A program made the translations under genes and the position numbers. The notes beneath the pieces are model-generated. The model saw only the letters and a list, made by a program, of their open reading frames with translations. It searched no databases and was not told where the DNA came from. From assembly GCA_900764115.1 (NCBI GenBank), contig CAAFMR010000154.1, forward strand, positions 1 to 7,040: a stretch of DNA of 7,040 nt, read 5' to 3'. Positions within the stretch are counted from its first letter, which is position 1. Every line of letters starts with the position of its first letter. Origin of the DNA: Clostridia bacterium (lineage in GTDB: Bacteria > Bacillota > Clostridia > Oscillospirales > Acutalibacteraceae). This document shows, one piece after another, positions 4,920 through 7,040 of the stretch.

Positions 4920-6521
4920 GTGAAGGATGTGGAGAAAAAAACCTGTCTGGATGTGCGGAGGGGCAGTCAGCAGCTGACCGCTTACGTTAACCGAATCCCC
5001 GGCGACGTAACCGGCACCTTTGTGTTGTATTTTTGCGATACTACGGCGCTGAAAGAGGTGGCGGCGGAATATCGGGCATCCCGCCCGGTGGTGCTGCTGA
5101 TCTGCATTGACAATCTGGAGGAGGTGACCCGGGAGCTGCGGGACAGCGACCGGGCGCGCATCGCCGGTCAGATTGAGACGGCGCTGGATGATTGGATCGC
5201 CGGAAATGGCGGAATTCTGCGTAAGCTGTCCTCGGAGCGGTTGATTGCCGTCACGGAGAACCGGTGGTTAAACGAGATGACGAGATCCCGGTTTCCGATA
5301 TTGGACCGGGTACGCCAGGGGCTGGATAACGCCCCGACCGGCATCACCTTGTCTATCGGCGTGGGGCAGGGGAAAACCCTTTTGGAGGGGGAACGCACCG
5401 CGCGGCGGGCATTGGAAATGGCGCTGGCACGGGGCGGCGACCAGGCAGCAGTGAAAACAGCCAACGGATTTGACTTCTATGGCGGCAAATCCCGCGGTGT
5501 GGAGCGGCGCACAAAGGTGCGCACCCGGATCGTGGCGCAGGCGCTACGGGAGCTGATTCTCAGCTCCGACCGGGTGATTTTGATGGGTCATCGCCTGTCG
5601 GATTTGGATAGCCTTGGCAGCTGCACGGCGCTGGCGGTGGCGATTCGCCGTCTGGGGAAAGATGCTTATGTGGCGGTGCGCCGGCGAGCGACGATGGCGG
5701 GGGAGTTGATCCGCGCTTACGAGGATGCCGGACAGAATGACCTGTTCCTGGAGCCGGAAGAGGCTATGGACTGGTTGTCGGAGCAGACATTGCTGATTAT
5801 CACCGACACCCACAGTGAATCGCTGTTGGATAGCGGAGAGCTGTACCGGGCGGCGCGTAAGATTGCGATTATAGACCATCATCGGAAGATGGTGGACCAT
5901 ATTGCCAATGCGGCGCTGGAATATCAGGAGGCGTCATCTTCCTCTGCCAGCGAGCTGGTGACAGAGCTGCTCCAGTATATGGGCGATGGGCTGATTGGCG
6001 CCCCGGAGGCGGAGGCGCTGTTGGCTGGCATCATGCTGGACACCCGTAGCTTTGTGCTGCGCACCGGTTCCCGCACCTTTGAGGCAGCGGCGTATCTGCG
6101 CCGGCGGGGCGCCGATACCGTTTCGGTGAAGCGTATGTTTGCGGACAGCCTGGAAACCTATCGCCGCAAATGCGATTTGGTAGCGGCGGCGGGTATGTTT
6201 CATGATATGGCGATTTCTGTGTCTGAAGAGGATTTTTCCCAATACCGGACGGCGGCGGCACAGGCGGCGGACGATATGCTGTCGATCCGTGGGGTAACAG
6301 CGTCCTTTGTTATCTGCCGTATGGGACGGGATGTGAATGTATCCGCCCGCTCCTATGGCGCCTGTAATGTGCAGGTCATTATGGAGGCTTTGGGCGGCGG
6401 CGGTCATATGACGATGGCGGCGGCTCAGTTTCGGGATCTGTCGGTGCGGCAGGTGGAGCTGAAGCTGCGGGAGCAAATTGAGATTTATGCGCAGCAGAAC
6501 CGGGAGATCCCGGCTAATTAG
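4920..6521 (+). CDS. gdpP: GdpP catalytic fragment: GGDEF-like and DHH/DHHA1 c-di-AMP phosphodiesterase
   Basis: GdpP hydrolyses cyclic-di-AMP to pApA and so lowers this second messenger, which governs potassium/osmotic balance and cell-wall stress. The fragment contains the end of the PAS domain, a degenerate GGDEF domain (about 55-190 of the 533 residues, with no GGDEF signature; KLSSERLIAV occupies that place), a DHH domain (GHRLSDLDSLGS at 223-234, ITDTHSE at 294-300, the DHH motif at 319-321, nt 5874-5882) and a DHHA1 domain (GGGGHMTMAAAQF at 492-504). Catalytic residues look intact. GTG 4920 is the first conventional start after the internal TAG at 4854-4856 but has no well-placed ribosome binding site; homology extends upstream to the TAG in the same frame. 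It is most simply the rest of one 657-residue gene starting at 4548. If translated separately it would lack the membrane anchor and part of PAS. rplI follows 30 bp later. Confidence 0.92.
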   Translation: MKDVEKKTCLDVRRGSQQLTAYVNRIPGDVTGTFVLYFCDTTALKEVAAEYRASRPVVLLICIDNLEEVTRELRDSDRARIAGQIETALDDWIAGNGGILRKLSSERLIAVTENRWLNEMTRSRFPILDRVRQGLDNAPTGITLSIGVGQGKTLLEGERTARRALEMALARGGDQAAVKTANGFDFYGGKSRGVERRTKVRTRIVAQALRELILSSDRVILMGHRLSDLDSLGSCTALAVAIRRLGKDAYVAVRRRATMAGELIRAYEDAGQNDLFLEPEEAMDWLSEQTLLIITDTHSESLLDSGELYRAARKIAIIDHHRKMVDHIANAALEYQEASSSSASELVTELLQYMGDGLIGAPEAEALLAGIMLDTRSFVLRTGSRTFEAAAYLRRRGADTVSVKRMFADSLETYRRKCDLVAAAGMFHDMAISVSEEDFSQYRTAAAQAADDMLSIRGVTASFVICRMGRDVNVSARSYGACNVQVIMEALGGGGHMTMAAAQFRDLSVRQVELKLREQIEIYAQQNREIPAN

Positions 6522-6551
6522 TCGTGTATCAAACCGAAGGAGGTTTTTGTG

Positions 6552-6992
6552 ATGAAAGTAATTTTGAAGAAAGATGTGAAAGGACAGGGAAAAGCCGGCG
6601 AGTTGGTAACCGTGTCCGATGGGTATGCCCGGAATTTTCTGTTTCCGCGGGATCTTGCGATGCCGGCGGATGCTCAGGCGATGAGCGAGCTGCGCAGCCG
6701 GGAGGATGCTGCCCGCTATCACGCCAAGGTGGAAAAGGAAACGGCCGTGGCAACCGCGGAGGCTCTCAAGGGCAAGACCGTGACGGTTCACGCTAAGGCA
6801 GGTTCCGCCGGGCGGCTGTTTGGTTCTGTGACCACGAAGGAAGTGGCTGCTGCTCTGAAGGAGCAATTCCAGATGGATGTGGACAAGCGGAAAATTGTAA
6901 TGGATGATATTAAGGCGTTCGGCGGTTATCCGGCGCAGATCAAGCTGCTGGCGGGCGTGACGGCGCAGATTACGGTTATGGTGACGGAGTAA
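6552..6992 (+). CDS. rplI: 50S ribosomal protein bL9
   Basis: bL9 binds 23S rRNA near the base of the L1 stalk and helps maintain reading-frame fidelity. The 146-residue product has the family N-terminal domain ([19 protein letters not shown], then [14 protein letters not shown]), a charged connecting helix (about 41-75) and a C-terminal domain ([22 protein letters not shown], then [13 protein letters not shown]). Its length is normal for the family. The ATG at 6552 is chosen because bL9 begins MKVILxxDV and AAGGAGG (6537-6543) lies 8 nt upstream. A GTG directly before it (6549) would add one residue and has a 5-nt spacing, so it cannot be excluded. The gene follows gdpP by 30 bp in the same reading frame and no terminator follows it, consistent with continuation into the next gene. 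Confidence 0.97.
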   Translation: MKVILKKDVKGQGKAGELVTVSDGYARNFLFPRDLAMPADAQAMSELRSREDAARYHAKVEKETAVATAEALKGKTVTVHAKAGSAGRLFGSVTTKEVAAALKEQFQMDVDKRKIVMDDIKAFGGYPAQIKLLAGVTAQITVMVTE

Positions 6993-7033
6993 TTGCCGAT
7001 CGGTTACATAGTATCTTTGAAAAGGACGGACAT

Positions 7034-7040
7034 TGAGCCA
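7034..7040 (+). CDS. dnaB: Possible first codons of replicative helicase DnaB (partial)
   Basis: After the rplI stop there is no terminator, only a short CCGATCGG palindrome (6996-7003). A purine-rich AAGGA (7023-7027) lies 6 nt before a TTG at 7034, which reads TTG AGC into the window edge. In Firmicutes the gene after rplI is commonly the replicative helicase (dnaB, called dnaC in B. subtilis). The assignment rests on gene order alone, because only about two codons are visible; the start could equally lie beyond the edge. Confidence 0.3.

Noticed and set aside
4854..6521. Genome-wide reassignment of TAG to an amino acid
   Set aside because: gdpP itself ends in TAG at 6519-6521 right after a natural-looking C-terminus, and rplI lies in the same frame downstream; reading TAG as sense would fuse GdpP to bL9 through the ribosome binding site. 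TAG is therefore most likely a real stop.
5934..6866. Long minus-strand ORF spanning gdpP and rplI (310 codons)
   Set aside because: It crosses two well-supported plus-strand genes and their junction; the sequence is histidine/arginine-rich as expected for a reversed GC-rich gene.
6996..7003. CCGATCGG palindrome after rplI as a terminator
   Set aside because: It has no loop and no T tract, and the expected operon continues into dnaB.

Overview
The window looks like chromosomal DNA of a GC-rich Clostridia member (Bacillota), most likely of the Oscillospirales/Ruminococcaceae type. The evidence is strong AGGAGG-type ribosome binding sites, sigma-A-like promoters (TTGACA-17-TAAAAT), an RNase J, and the Firmicutes gene order gdpP-rplI, usually followed by dnaB. 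Taxonomy is inferred from protein style and gene order only.

Layout. Positions 1-59 are AT-rich (about 36% GC by hand count) and do not resemble the gene that follows. From about 60 to 1520 lies the C-terminal two thirds of tex (YqgF, helix-hairpin-helix and S1 domains); its N-terminal third is missing. A 16-bp terminator hairpin (1600-1645) sits between tex and the convergent rnhA (RNase HI, minus strand, 1644-2081). The gap 2082-2463 holds two divergent promoters: one for rnhA and one for the operon to its right. Between the right-hand promoter and its first gene is a roughly 240-nt leader that can fold into several hairpins closed by a terminal stem.

The plus-strand operon is rnj (RNase J with a roughly 125-residue basic disordered N-terminal extension, 2464-4497), then gdpP (membrane c-di-AMP phosphodiesterase, 4548-6521), then rplI (ribosomal protein bL9, 6552-6992), then probably the first codons of dnaB at the right edge. 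No terminator is visible between these genes.

Their roles are mRNA decay and processing (rnj), c-di-AMP turnover (gdpP), translation (rplI) and replication (dnaB). rnhA and tex concern RNA:DNA hybrids and transcription.

Most notable points. (1) gdpP carries a single in-frame amber codon (4854-4856) that splits the membrane anchor from the PAS, GGDEF-like and DHH/DHHA1 parts. (2) The rnj leader looks structured and begins at the predicted transcription start. (3) tex is cut off at a sharp composition boundary at about position 60. I see no CRISPR array, tRNA, rRNA or recognisable transposase, and no gene cluster that I would call a new system.
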